This document shows, in pieces, positions 48,399 to 56,656 of a stretch of 64,000 bases of DNA. Made by a program: the position numbers and the translations under genes. The first letter of the stretch is position 1, and the number at the start of each line of letters is the position of its first letter. Below the pieces are notes generated by a model that saw only the letters and a program-made list of their open reading frames with translations, was not told where the DNA came from and searched no databases. The DNA is from Yersinia canariae (GTDB lineage: Bacteria > Pseudomonadota > Gammaproteobacteria > Enterobacterales > Enterobacteriaceae), in the NCBI RefSeq assembly GCF_009831415.1, contig NZ_CP043727.1, positions 4,030,001-4,094,000 of the forward strand, read 5' to 3'.

Positions 48399-48910
48399 AC
48401 TGCCTCCTTTGTTTCGATGGATGCAGCATGGCTCAAGCAGGCGCTAATATAAAAGAAGTTGACGGCTTATTAAGGTGCACATTGCTTATTGTGGTGCTTA
48501 CAGTGGCTTGATGTGGTTTTTACGGTGGCTTAATGTGGGAGCTTTAAGATACATTTGAGGCTTCTTAAATAGAATATTCGATGTGTTTACCGTTTTTCCT
48601 TTGCGTCATTACGTTTTTAGTAAAACCTGAAACATAAATATTGAAAAGGTTAAAAGAGAGATTCATTAAGAGATATATATTAATCATGCAACTCACAATA
48701 ATGAAAAAATCTCATAAATACATTTTCCTCAATATTAACTTTTCCATTTATGGCTATGCTCTATATTAGCTTTGCATAATTAAGGATTAGTCAACAAAAA
48801 AGTTATTATAACTTTCCCACCATAGATTGCTGAGAATGATAAATATTAGAACTCATGAATAATGCTAACAAGTTTTTATATTTGCCATAAAAAATAAATT
48901 ACTTGAAGTA
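48399..48910. other. 512-bp non-coding region upstream of alpA
   Basis: It contains the iteron-like repeats near alpA; the rest (48540-48910) is very A/T-rich with no coding frame. It is a plausible origin or regulatory region of the island. Confidence 0.5.
48464..48538 (+). repeat. iteron-like repeats upstream of alpA
   Basis: Four GGCTTAATGTGG-like units begin at 48464, 48483, 48505 and 48527 (spacing 19, 22, 22). The last two sit in near-identical 19-mers, TTACAGTGGCTTGATGTGG and TTACGGTGGCTTAATGTGG. Helical phasing of about 22 bp (two turns) suits repeated binding of one protein. Origin or operator function is inferred. Confidence 0.7.
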
Positions 48911-49807
48911 TCATTGAATTGATTTCAACCAGCGGCGAATAGTTTCCGGGCTGAATTCTCGTCCAGGTAATATATCCTTGGCATCCGAATTCAACATATT
49001 CGCGATTGGTGCAGCCTCAAGTTTACCATTTTTACTTTTATAGTATTTACTTAACATTATAAATATAGCATCCCGTTCTGCCTTAGATACCCTTTCTTTA
49101 GCCCCTTTAACAATTTCTTTAGCGTTCACATTTTGATCAACGTTACTTTCTGCTCCGGGAACTACTGACTTTATATTTTGAGGTGAAACCTCAACTGTAC
49201 CTTCGGTAAATAAAGACTCATCTAAAACAGCTTCAATGTCAGGTCCAACAAAAAAGTCTTCTTTGAAAATTACAAAAGAATGATTAAAAAATAAAATATG
49301 ATCACTTACATTGCCATTAATAATTACTGCTCCGGGAGTATTAATAATAGCATTACGTGAGGTTCCATTTGCAATATGATACCCTTCATTTGCAAAACGA
49401 GTTATTTTAGTTGGCTTTACTTCCCAAAAGCCATATGCCAGACCTTGGTAAGAAATATAAGATGAAACAATTTCATTTTGATCTTTATTTTTTTCAATTT
49501 CAAAATCTTGTGGATTTAGAGGAATAAAGACCCTGTAAACCGTTGAACCAAAAACGCTTTGGTACTCATCAGAACCTGAAGTAATATTTTCTATTTCCGA
49601 ATTGTCATCCCCTTCGAATGTTCTTTTCAAGCAACATGGAACAGCATCTAATTTTACAAATAGCTTCCTCGAAAAATTCAACCAATCGCTTATAACTTTC
49701 GTAATAGATATATTTTCCCGTTCACATATGTCAGTGATTGAAAGGAAACTGTCAGTCTCGACTGCATTATTATTTTTGTTATCTAAAGTAAACAAACATC
49801 CCCCCAC
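48911..49807 (-). CDS. hypothetical protein, island-specific
   Basis: Up to 298 aa. The gene is strongly A/T-rich, unlike the neighbouring cargo. The first 60 residues (SITDICERENISITKVISDW) look like a helical DNA-binding start, and the end (PGREFSPETIRRWLKSI) looks like a second HTH that recurs in replication or regulatory proteins. The middle is unrecognised. Start uncertain: the GTG at 49807 lacks a ribosome site, while a TTG at 49795 follows GGGGGGA. It sits where CP4-57 carries yfjH, but I cannot show homology. Confidence 0.55.
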   Translation of the reverse strand: MGGCLFTLDNKNNNAVETDSFLSITDICERENISITKVISDWLNFSRKLFVKLDAVPCCLKRTFEGDDNSEIENITSGSDEYQSVFGSTVYRVFIPLNPQDFEIEKNKDQNEIVSSYISYQGLAYGFWEVKPTKITRFANEGYHIANGTSRNAIINTPGAVIINGNVSDHILFFNHSFVIFKEDFFVGPDIEAVLDESLFTEGTVEVSPQNIKSVVPGAESNVDQNVNAKEIVKGAKERVSKAERDAIFIMLSKYYKSKNGKLEAAPIANMLNSDAKDILPGREFSPETIRRWLKSIQ

Positions 49808-50171
49808 TAATTATATAATAAAGATAGCGCTTTTAACTATTACGTTTATCATACATGATTTCTATTAAGAGAAACATAAAAATACATCGTTTTTAGAATC
49901 AAAAAACAAATTCATTAATGTGAATTAAATCACAAACTGTATAAATTAATCTAAAAAAAATAGATGTGTATCATATGGTGGCAATTCAAGAATCACGCAA
50001 CAGTCAAAAAATTCAGATGACTAGAAAACTCTTTGCCTTCTGCAGCGAATGGAGAATAAAGAACCAGAATTTTGGGCAAGACAAGCATACGCCGCCCTTC
50101 TAACTATTAATGATAACCTTGCTAGCATTCTCCTTCCGAACTAGAATCAGTGCAGTAAAAAGGGATCTCAC
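49808..50171. other. 364-bp A/T-rich gap
   Basis: Divergent upstream region of the hypothetical gene and of the 52-aa gene. No further coding frame, hairpin or repeat stands out. Confidence 0.5.
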
Positions 50172-50330
50172 ATGACAAAAAAAACATCACATACTCAGAT
50201 CACCAGGACTCAAATCTACCGTGCCGTCGCCAGCTCAACCGCGATCGAAACCGGTGTCTCTGTGCAAAAAATTGAGCAGCAACTCAAACAAAATCAGGCA
50301 CAGGCAAAAGCCGTTGGCCTCGCCCGTTAA
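50172..50330 (+). CDS. small 52-aa protein, possible Fic antitoxin (VbhA/FicA-like)
   Basis: Starts MTKKTSHTQITRTQIYRAVA with AGGGA before the ATG. The segment ASSTAIETGVSVQKIEQQLK has an S-x-x-x-E helix followed by T-G, close to the (S/T)xxxE(G/N) inhibitory motif of class I Fic antitoxins, but with Thr where Gly/Asn is expected. It is convergent with the fic gene: the two stop codons share the TTAA at 50327-50330. Known class I antitoxins are upstream and co-oriented, so the pairing is a hypothesis. Confidence 0.5.
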   Translation: MTKKTSHTQITRTQIYRAVASSTAIETGVSVQKIEQQLKQNQAQAKAVGLAR

Positions 50331-50941
50331 TCTGGCAAGATGTCGCTCACCAGTTGCATCATAGGGCTGTAGTTCCCTGAGACACCCGCCTGTATTGCCT
50401 TGAAGTAAAACGCCTTGTGCTCATCCCACAGGCTGTAATCAAGTAAGCCCTTCCCTGCCAGAACCGACAGCACATCGCAAAGTAGCCGCGACAGACGCCC
50501 GTTACCTTCTCTGAATGGGTGGATCAAAATAAACTCCACATGGCATTCAGCCAGATAACTTACCAGCTCCAGACGAGCCAGGGATTTGAGTTCACCAGAC
50601 CGAGAAAGAAACTGCTTCTCGAAGCCATCAAGCAGCAGCGGAATCCTGTCGGCAGCCGCAAACTGAAAGCCATCCTTAGTTAGGTTGGCATTACGCAGCC
50701 TCCCCGCCCAGTCGTACACATTCCCCAGCCATTGGCGATGCCACCTGCTGATGTGCTCAAAAGCCAGCGCCTCAGGCGGCTGGCCCTCAATAAATAGCTG
50801 CTCATACAGCATCAGCAGCAAGCCAGACTCCAGCGCCTCCATTTCCTGTTCATCAATAAATCCCAGCTTATTAGCCAGCACTAAGTCTCCAGAGCCCGGC
50901 TGATAGCGCTCCTCTGCAGAATTAAGCTCATATTTTGACAA
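50327..50941 (-). CDS. fic: Fic-domain AMPylase (toxin-like)
   Basis: 204-aa Fic protein with the complete active-site motif HPFREGNGRLSR (residues 141-152), so it should transfer AMP or a similar group to a target protein. No intramolecular inhibitory helix of the class II or III kind stands out, which fits control by a separate antitoxin. I chose the TTG at 50941 because a perfect GGAGG lies 7 bases upstream, inside the end of the integrase gene; the open frame extends six codons further to another TTG. It is probably co-transcribed with the integrase. Confidence 0.85.
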   Translation of the reverse strand: MSKYELNSAEERYQPGSGDLVLANKLGFIDEQEMEALESGLLLMLYEQLFIEGQPPEALAFEHISRWHRQWLGNVYDWAGRLRNANLTKDGFQFAAADRIPLLLDGFEKQFLSRSGELKSLARLELVSYLAECHVEFILIHPFREGNGRLSRLLCDVLSVLAGKGLLDYSLWDEHKAFYFKAIQAGVSGNYSPMMQLVSDILPD

Positions 50942-50945
50942 GCTT

Positions 50946-52262
50946 TTACCTCCGCCCAAACAAGTTCACAACGTTGTTTTCCTGCTGCCGTTGATAGTTA
51001 TTAACTCGGTCTTCCCAGATCTCAAGCGCCCTGCGCTTTTCAGTCAGGTAATCATAACGGTCATAGTGTTTCGAGCTGACATCATTCAGAGCGTGATTCT
51101 GAATACGGTCGCGGATCTCTTTGCTGATCCCCGCCTCCCCCATCAGAGTCTTACAGGTCCGACGTAAATCTCGCGCTGTGAAAACTTTAAACTCAGGATT
51201 AAAAGCCCGGAAATACATGATGGAACGCGCCAAGCTATCAGTACGTACCGGTCGATCTCCATTGGTCGAGAGTGGGAAGATATAGGGACTGTTGCTTTCC
51301 TTAGTCAGTTCTTTCACTGAGGCTAATTCCTGCAGTGCCGATTCAGTCAGCGGGATCAGATGCTCACGCTTGTTTTTCGATACATCTGCTATTACCAGCA
51401 ACGTCTTTTGTTGCCAATCAATAGCACTCCACTGGCTGGCAATCATTTCAAACGGACGCTGCCCACCAGCATAAACACAGAAGCGAATCAGATGCTGCAT
51501 CAGCGGCCCAACGTTGGTAGCCTCAGCGAACTGTTCCATGACAACACGCAACTCTTCCAGCGTTAACCATGTATCACCCACTTTTTCCGCCGAAGACTGT
51601 TTCGGTATGGCCGAGACCGGATTAACTTCAAGACCAAACGTGATACCTACGCTGGTATTCATCGGATCGTTATCAGCTTTCAGGCCGTAGTTAAATGCCG
51701 CCATCAGATACGAGCGAATCCGATTAGCATGCACCACCGCATCACGCTGGATAATGCCTGAGAGGATGGTTTTAATCTGCAGAGGTGTTACATCTTTCGC
51801 TTTGGTTTCTCGAGGGATAACCGTGTAGCACTCTTTTTCAAGACGCTTCAGAACATCAGCCCAGGTCCGCTTATTGTCGAGCTTCATCTTGTGAACGTAG
51901 CCATGCACCAGCTCTTCAAACGATCCTTGAGAGCGATGGATCTGCATAATGTGCTCTTCGGCCAGGCGTTGTTGCTCAAGCTCTTGTTGGGGCTCTTTTC
52001 CTTCAACAAGCCAGGCTCCATACTTTTTCGCCAACTCATTGGCCGTCACCAGCTTCATCTCAGGCCAGATGCCCAACTGGATGAACTTCTCTTTCTTCCC
52101 TTTCTCAACGTAATAACGGAAATAAAAAACTTTGCTGCCTGAAGGCTGAACCTTAACGCCAAGCCTGCCGGTGCCACGTTGAGCACTGTTGCTCCACACG
52201 TAGTACGACGTACTTTTTGTCTTCAATCCACGTATAGCAGTCTCGGTAAGATTAGCGGCCAT
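50946..52262 (-). CDS. int: P4-type tyrosine integrase of the island
   Basis: 438-aa site-specific recombinase with an N-terminal DUF4102 arm-binding domain (residues 1-95), a core-binding SAM-like domain and a C-terminal catalytic domain. Catalytic residues: R269 (GGQRPFE), R367 in RDLRRT (the usual His at the box start is Arg), H390 (QNHALND) and nucleophile Y400 (KHYDRYDY). I chose MAANLTETAIRGL; its ribosome site is AAAGG. The start lies 200 bases from attR and 26-48 bases from the arm repeats, so binding there could also autoregulate. It is far from the intact tRNA, the reverse of the usual order. Confidence 0.93.
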   Translation of the reverse strand: MAANLTETAIRGLKTKSTSYYVWSNSAQRGTGRLGVKVQPSGSKVFYFRYYVEKGKKEKFIQLGIWPEMKLVTANELAKKYGAWLVEGKEPQQELEQQRLAEEHIMQIHRSQGSFEELVHGYVHKMKLDNKRTWADVLKRLEKECYTVIPRETKAKDVTPLQIKTILSGIIQRDAVVHANRIRSYLMAAFNYGLKADNDPMNTSVGITFGLEVNPVSAIPKQSSAEKVGDTWLTLEELRVVMEQFAEATNVGPLMQHLIRFCVYAGGQRPFEMIASQWSAIDWQQKTLLVIADVSKNKREHLIPLTESALQELASVKELTKESNSPYIFPLSTNGDRPVRTDSLARSIMYFRAFNPEFKVFTARDLRRTCKTLMGEAGISKEIRDRIQNHALNDVSSKHYDRYDYLTEKRRALEIWEDRVNNYQRQQENNVVNLFGRR

Positions 52263-52287
52263 GAGGTTACCTTTCTGAGGATAAGCG

Positions 52288-52333
52288 TTACCTGACCCAA
52301 TGCCCATTTTGGGTCAGGTAATGGGTCAGGTAA
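52288..52333. repeat. right integrase arm-type repeats (one inverted, two direct)
   Basis: TTACCTGACCCA (52288-52299) is inverted relative to TGGGTCAGGTAA at 52310-52321 and 52322-52333. The two direct copies are shared with 5429-5454. Together they form an array between int and attR, over the int promoter. Binding by Int or AlpA is inferred. Confidence 0.65.
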
Positions 52334-52459
52334 GGATAGTACAATGGGGAAATGAGAGAACCAATCAGAAACAAAAATAACTTCATAACTGATTGATTAT
52401 AGACAATTAAAAATACAAGCAGAGACAATGACGAACAACTAAAAACATACCAATTTTAT

Positions 52460-52509
52460 GACTCATAATCGCTTGGTCACTGGTTCAAGTCCAGTAGGGG
52501 CCACCAAAT
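52460..52509 (+). repeat. attR: 50-bp direct repeat (tRNA 3' fragment)
   Basis: Exact copy of 5324-5373, the 3' end of ileX including CCA. There is no 5' half, so this is not a second tRNA gene. It marks the right boundary of the island. Confidence 0.95.
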
Positions 52510-52532
52510 TTTAGCTGTTAAATCAGTACATT

Positions 52533-52561
52533 AAGCCACTTTTAATCGAGTGGCTTTTTTG
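52533..52561 (+). terminator. original terminator of the tRNA gene, now beyond attR
   Basis: Stem AAGCCACT / AGTGGCTT with a TTTTTT tail, 24 bases after the tRNA 3' fragment. It probably ended the ileX transcript before the island arrived. Confidence 0.85.
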
Positions 52562-52964
52562 TTTTTAAAAATGATTGGCGGAAAAGTGGCGACAGCATTT
52601 TCCTCTCATCAAAGTGTACCGAGCTGTCATGCTCCTAAAACAGGCGCAAAAAGAGTCCACCTCCCTAAAGCTCCCAGCCTTTATTCATCGTCAGGCATTA
52701 ACACAAGCTATAGAAAGGGTAATCCTACGCGGCCCAGTTGCCCCTAGATAAGAAGAAGCTATGTCGGCTCCAATTAACATCTCACCGGCTGTCACAGAGA
52801 GGCTGGAGTCCAATTTATGGATAGCAGTGAATAGTCGCATAAGTCCTCATTTTGCATATCAATCGTAATCTGCTGCTTGCTGAACTTATTTTTTAATCTG
52901 TAACTGTGCTATTTATTTTGGTATCAAAAAATAGATGTCAGTGCGACGGCGACCTCTTTGGTGT
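52562..52964. other. 403-bp stretch with no supported gene
   Basis: Degenerate DNA between the displaced tRNA terminator and a prophage relic. No frame or motif is convincing. Probably decayed prophage or old insertion DNA. Confidence 0.45.
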
Positions 52965-53159
52965 CTAGTCCCGGCCCCCAAGAATACGTGGCTTAACACT
53001 AGCGACCGCCTCAGCGGTGAACAGCGCTTTCAGACCGGCGTATTTACCGTTTTCGTCAGTGATGCCAATGATGTTGGAAACTGTCTGCGAGAGTTTGGTT
53101 TCTTCATCATCGCCGGCGCTGATTTCGACCACCGGTACACCATGATGGTAGTCACTCAT
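52965..53159 (-). pseudogene. relic of a P2-like prophage tail-sheath gene (FI)
   Basis: 64 codons beginning MSDYHHGVPVVEISAG, which matches the conserved N-terminus of P2-family tail-sheath protein FI (MSD.HHG..VIEI..G). The family is about 390 aa, so only the start is left and it runs into a stop. No other tail genes are beside it. It indicates that a P2-like prophage once stood at or near this site. Confidence 0.6.
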
Positions 53160-53502
53160 CCGTTTAACTCAGTGGTTAAGAGATAAGTGTTATTGTCCGG
53201 CTGGTTTTAAGAAAGGTTATTTATTTGAATTGGTTAAGGTCTGGCACAACAGCAGGCAGCGGTAAAATCATCAAGCACGCAAAGTCGATGCAGCACTTAT
53301 CCAGAAAGTGGTTTGATGTGTGGATTATCTGTCCACATTACCTAAAAATATTTTCAAACATATATCTGTCATAGGTAATATGCGATTCTGGGCATAAAAA
53401 TACAAATTCTACCGTTGTTTTCGCGGTAAGTTGATGTGCAGTATTGGGATAAATGCAGAATACAGAACCTTTACTAAATTTATCTTCTCGGTGATTTTTT
53501 AA
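53160..53502. other. 343-bp intergenic or decayed DNA
   Basis: No gene. It runs from the phage relic into the broken murP, whose 5' portion is absent. An in-frame TAA lies at 53500-53502, just before the recognisable murP sequence. Confidence 0.45.
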
Positions 53503-53955
53503 AATACCCTCTATAACAAAGGATTTACCTCATTATTCCCTATTCTGGCGATGGCTGGCGCGGGTCAGGTCGGGGCAGCGCTGGCGCTTTATGCGCGCTC
53601 GACGAAAGGTTCTGTCCTGCGTACACAAATTAAAGGGGCAATTTTCCCAGGATTACTGGGGATTGGTGAGCCACTGATTTATGGCGTAACTTTACCGCGC
53701 TTGAAACCTTTTATTACCGCTTGTTTAGGCGGCGCTGTCGGTGGCTTCTTTATTGGTCTTGTCGCCTGGTTAGGGCTGGCCGTGGGGCTAAATACTGTGT
53801 TTGGCCCTTCTGGATTGGTGTCGATTCCTCTGATGACCTCAGCCCAAGGGATTTTCGCTGGGATGTTGGTGTATGTGGTCGGTTTGCTTATCTCATATAT
53901 AGCCGGTTTTACCCTGACGTGGTTTTTTGGCCACAAAGATATCGATTTAAGTTGA
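53503..53955 (+). pseudogene. murP: 5'-truncated murP (PTS EIIBC for N-acetylmuramic acid)
   Basis: The remaining frame ([20 protein letters not shown] ... [10 protein letters not shown]) corresponds to the last ~145 residues of MurP-type PTS EIIC, a protein of about 475 aa that imports and phosphorylates MurNAc. The family motif [14 protein letters not shown] is intact. The N-terminal EIIB domain, with its phosphocysteine, and most of EIIC are gone, replaced by unrelated A/T-rich DNA. No murQ is next to it. It is almost certainly non-functional. An internal ATG (MAGAGQVG, 53551) opens a 134-aa frame but would give only half a membrane domain. Confidence 0.8.
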
Positions 53956-53972
53956 TTTGAAGCTGCCCATTT

Positions 53973-53993
53973 TGGCCCTGCATCGCAGGGCCA
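53973..53993. terminator. bidirectional hairpin between murP' and glsA
   Basis: Perfect stem TGGCCCTGC / GCAGGGCCA with a 3-base loop, between two convergent 3' ends. It lacks a long T-run but is well placed. Confidence 0.65.
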
Positions 53994-54000
53994 TTTATGA

Positions 54001-54939
54001 CTAACGGCCTTTATATAAGTTATATCCCAACTGCTGAGCGACCGACGCCACCATTTTTTGGCCGCGAACACTATTGCCGATGGGGTCAAGTGGCGGTGAA
54101 AAAGCGGCAATCCCCATGACACCCGGCACTACTGCCAATATTCCGCCACCGACACCACTTTTCCCCGGTAAACCCACGGTATAGGCCCAATCCCCCGAGC
54201 TGCCGTACATCCCTTCCATGGTCATTTCAGCCAAAATAAACGGCGTATTTGAGGCTGTTAATACCTGTTTTTTTGTCACAGGATTTATGCCGCCGGCAGC
54301 AAAAGTTGCCCCAATTGTTGCCAGTTCAATGGTATTGAGCAAGGTTGAGCACTGACGGGTATAGACGTCACAGGCCTCCATAGGATCGCAATACATGGTT
54401 TGGGCCGAATAAAGCAGCCATGCAATCGCCCGATTGTGAAAATTGGTCGTTTGTTCAGAATGGTTAACCTCATCCGACAGTGCAATGGGCGCTCCCGCTA
54501 ACTGTTGTTGAATATCCAGAATACGCGCCCAGCGCTCTTCCCGGCTGCTAGCTTTAATCGCACTCACTGTCGACATCGCCCCCGCATTCACTAACGGTGA
54601 CAATGGCTTACCATTATGCAGTTCTAATGCAATCACAGAATTAAACGGCAAACCTGTAGGGTCTGCGCCTATCTTATCTTGTACTGCCTGTGGGCCAATA
54701 TCCTCTAACGCCAGAGCAAGAGAGCAAACTTTCGAAATGGATTCCAAGGCAAAGCGGAAATCAGCATCACCTTGCGAAATAATATCGCCATCGACAGTGA
54801 CAATTGCCACCGCAGCCAACTTACTGGGAACACTGGCCAAATAGGGAATATAGCTGGCATTCTCCCCACCAGCGAGTGTGGAATATTGCGAATAAGCATC
54901 CTTAACAACTTGATTCAGGCGAGCTAGGTCAATAGTCAT
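54001..54939 (-). CDS. glsA: glutaminase (YbaS/GlsA type)
   Basis: 312-aa serine-dependent glutaminase that deamidates Gln to Glu and ammonia. The catalytic SxxK is in ESISKVC (about residues 66-72), and the family blocks VNAGAM, NHSEQTT, MYGSSGDWAYTVGLPGKSGVGGG are intact. Length equals E. coli YbaS (310). It lies after gadC (gap 69) in a gadB-gadC-glsA set. The ammonia released and the glutamate fed to GadB both raise internal pH, so the set works as a glutamine/glutamate acid-resistance pathway. Confidence 0.95.
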   Translation of the reverse strand: MTIDLARLNQVVKDAYSQYSTLAGGENASYIPYLASVPSKLAAVAIVTVDGDIISQGDADFRFALESISKVCSLALALEDIGPQAVQDKIGADPTGLPFNSVIALELHNGKPLSPLVNAGAMSTVSAIKASSREERWARILDIQQQLAGAPIALSDEVNHSEQTTNFHNRAIAWLLYSAQTMYCDPMEACDVYTRQCSTLLNTIELATIGATFAAGGINPVTKKQVLTASNTPFILAEMTMEGMYGSSGDWAYTVGLPGKSGVGGGILAVVPGVMGIAAFSPPLDPIGNSVRGQKMVASVAQQLGYNLYKGR

Positions 54940-55008
54940 AATGCTGACTCCAACACTTAATATTATTTAGCAGGGGGCCGAAGCCGCCCTGCATATAGAG
55001 GAAGGGTA

Positions 55009-56583
55009 TTAACTGTTCGGTGTATCCGCAGGAGAAGCTTTATTTGCCGCCGCCGCGGTAACATCACCAGTATGTATCGCCGAGGTACTTGGGATCCCCG
55101 GATGACCATTTTCCGCTTGCCAAGTAAATGGGGCGAAATCACTATTAGCATCACGCCAGTGAGGTTTGCGGACGATATAAATCAAGAATGGCAATATGAC
55201 AAAGAACAATGTGGCGGCAATCAAAATGCCAACATATTCTCTTGGGCTGCCCACCGAGATTTGGCTGGGTGGAATAAAGCTGAATACGAAAGCCAGAATT
55301 GAGCCAATAAGCCCCGCGCCACCAATGATCCACATACCAATTGTCCCACCAGGAATATGATACGGACGTGGACGATTCGCTTGGCTATAACGCAGATAAA
55401 TAGCAGCACTGAACATCAACATATACATAATAAGATACAAAATAACGGTCATTTGACTCATTATTTGATACGCAGCCTGCACAGAAGGTAACACCACAAA
55501 TAATATCGCTAACAAAGAAACAAGCAGTGCCTGTAGCAACAGAATGTGGGTCGCCATACCATTCTTATTGGTATGTTGCCACCAACGCGGCAAGTAACCC
55601 GCTTTAGCCACAACCAACAGCCCTGAAGACGGGCCGGCAACCCAAGTTACGACACCAGCCAAGACCCCAATAGCCAATGCAAAAGCGACAACTGGCCCCA
55701 ACCATTCCAAATGAGCCCACTTAAACATATCGTCATATGCGACCAACAAACTCTGGGTCAGGCTAATATCAGACTGTGGAATAACAAAGGCAATCGCCAG
55801 AGTACCTAATACGAAAATAAGTACAGTCCCCACGGCGGAGAACATGATGGCAATAGGGTAATTTCTATTAGGGTTATCTACGTCTTTAACATGGATAGCA
55901 TTCATTTCCATCCCGGCGTAGAACAAGAAAATACTCGCTGCCAGCACCACATTATCGAAGTTAGAAAAATCAGGAACCACCTGATCCCAAGCTAATTCTA
56001 TTTGTGGTGCTCCACCGCCAATTAGGTAAGAAAAGCCTAACACAATCAAAATAATCGCAGGAATAATGGTACCGATAATACCGCCCCATTTCGAAACTTT
56101 GGCGAAAGTATCCACCCCTTTAAAAGCAATGAAAGTGGCTAGCCAATAAATAAATAGCACTATTCCTAATACAAAGAATTTATTGGCAGATAGGGCCTCG
56201 TCCCATCGTTGTTCAGGGCCAATAAAGGCGAGTGAGACTGCGGCAAATGTCAGTGCGGTTGGGAACCACACGGTCACTTCAATCCAAAGCATAAACATGG
56301 CGAGAAAAGCAAAACGTGGGCCAAAGGCTTCGCCAACCCAGCGAAATACCCCCCCTTTCTCAGGCCAACCGGTAGCCAGTTCTGCAGCCACTAATGATAC
56401 TGGAATTAAGAAAAATACTGCGGCAAAGAGATAATAGAAAATAGAACTCAGACCATATTCAGCTTCTGCGGGTAATCCCCTGAGGCTAACAACGGCCACG
56501 ATATTCATAATTGCCAGTGTAGCGATACTCAGCTTTTTTACTGGAGCAGCGGGTTTACCGGTGCCGGAGACATTATTCGGCAT
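55009..56583 (-). CDS. gadC: glutamate/GABA antiporter GadC
   Basis: 524-aa APC-superfamily antiporter with about 12 membrane helices. It exchanges external Glu (or Gln) for internal GABA at low pH. The start (KLSIATLAIMNIVAVVSLRG) and GLSSIFYYLFAAVFFLIPVS match the family. It is about 10 residues longer than the E. coli protein, with a C-terminal tail that may act as the pH-sensitive plug. Located between gadB (73 bases upstream) and glsA on the same strand; they probably form one operon. Confidence 0.93.
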   Translation of the reverse strand: MPNNVSGTGKPAAPVKKLSIATLAIMNIVAVVSLRGLPAEAEYGLSSIFYYLFAAVFFLIPVSLVAAELATGWPEKGGVFRWVGEAFGPRFAFLAMFMLWIEVTVWFPTALTFAAVSLAFIGPEQRWDEALSANKFFVLGIVLFIYWLATFIAFKGVDTFAKVSKWGGIIGTIIPAIILIVLGFSYLIGGGAPQIELAWDQVVPDFSNFDNVVLAASIFLFYAGMEMNAIHVKDVDNPNRNYPIAIMFSAVGTVLIFVLGTLAIAFVIPQSDISLTQSLLVAYDDMFKWAHLEWLGPVVAFALAIGVLAGVVTWVAGPSSGLLVVAKAGYLPRWWQHTNKNGMATHILLLQALLVSLLAILFVVLPSVQAAYQIMSQMTVILYLIMYMLMFSAAIYLRYSQANRPRPYHIPGGTIGMWIIGGAGLIGSILAFVFSFIPPSQISVGSPREYVGILIAATLFFVILPFLIYIVRKPHWRDANSDFAPFTWQAENGHPGIPSTSAIHTGDVTAAAANKASPADTPNS

Positions 56584-56656
56584 AATTTATCCACCTTATT
56601 CATGGGCATGACGCCACCTTGAAGGTTAATAATCAGAATAAAAATCACTATCCAGT

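Larger units (their letters stand above)
5324..52509. mobile_element. 47-kb CP4-57/P4-like genomic (defence) island inserted in ileX
   Basis: It is bounded by the 50-bp direct repeats and encodes a P4-type integrase at its right end. The backbone is the one I recall for the E. coli K-12 CP4-57 cryptic prophage, inverted: cbtA/ypjF toxin, cbeA/yfjZ antitoxin, radC/yfjY, yfjR, yfjQ, yfjP, yfjL-yfjK, yfjJ, yfjI, alpA, integrase. Cargo occupies the places between these blocks. Slot A (15.1-25.7 kb) carries the type IC R-M-PrrC operon and a DUF262 pair. Slot B (30.0-45.6 kb) carries an unrecognised ten-gene locus. Smaller cargo (CDF transporter, cytochrome b) lies between radC and yfjR. Unusually, the integrase is at the end away from the intact tRNA gene. 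Excision competence cannot be judged from sequence alone, but the repeats and integrase look intact. Confidence 0.93.

Noticed and set aside
52460..52509. Second tRNA-Ile2 gene
   Set aside because: Only the 3' 47 nt are present; it is the attR repeat.
53551..53955. Stand-alone 134-aa membrane protein
   Set aside because: It is the tail of MurP without the EIIB domain and most of EIIC; treated as a pseudogene.
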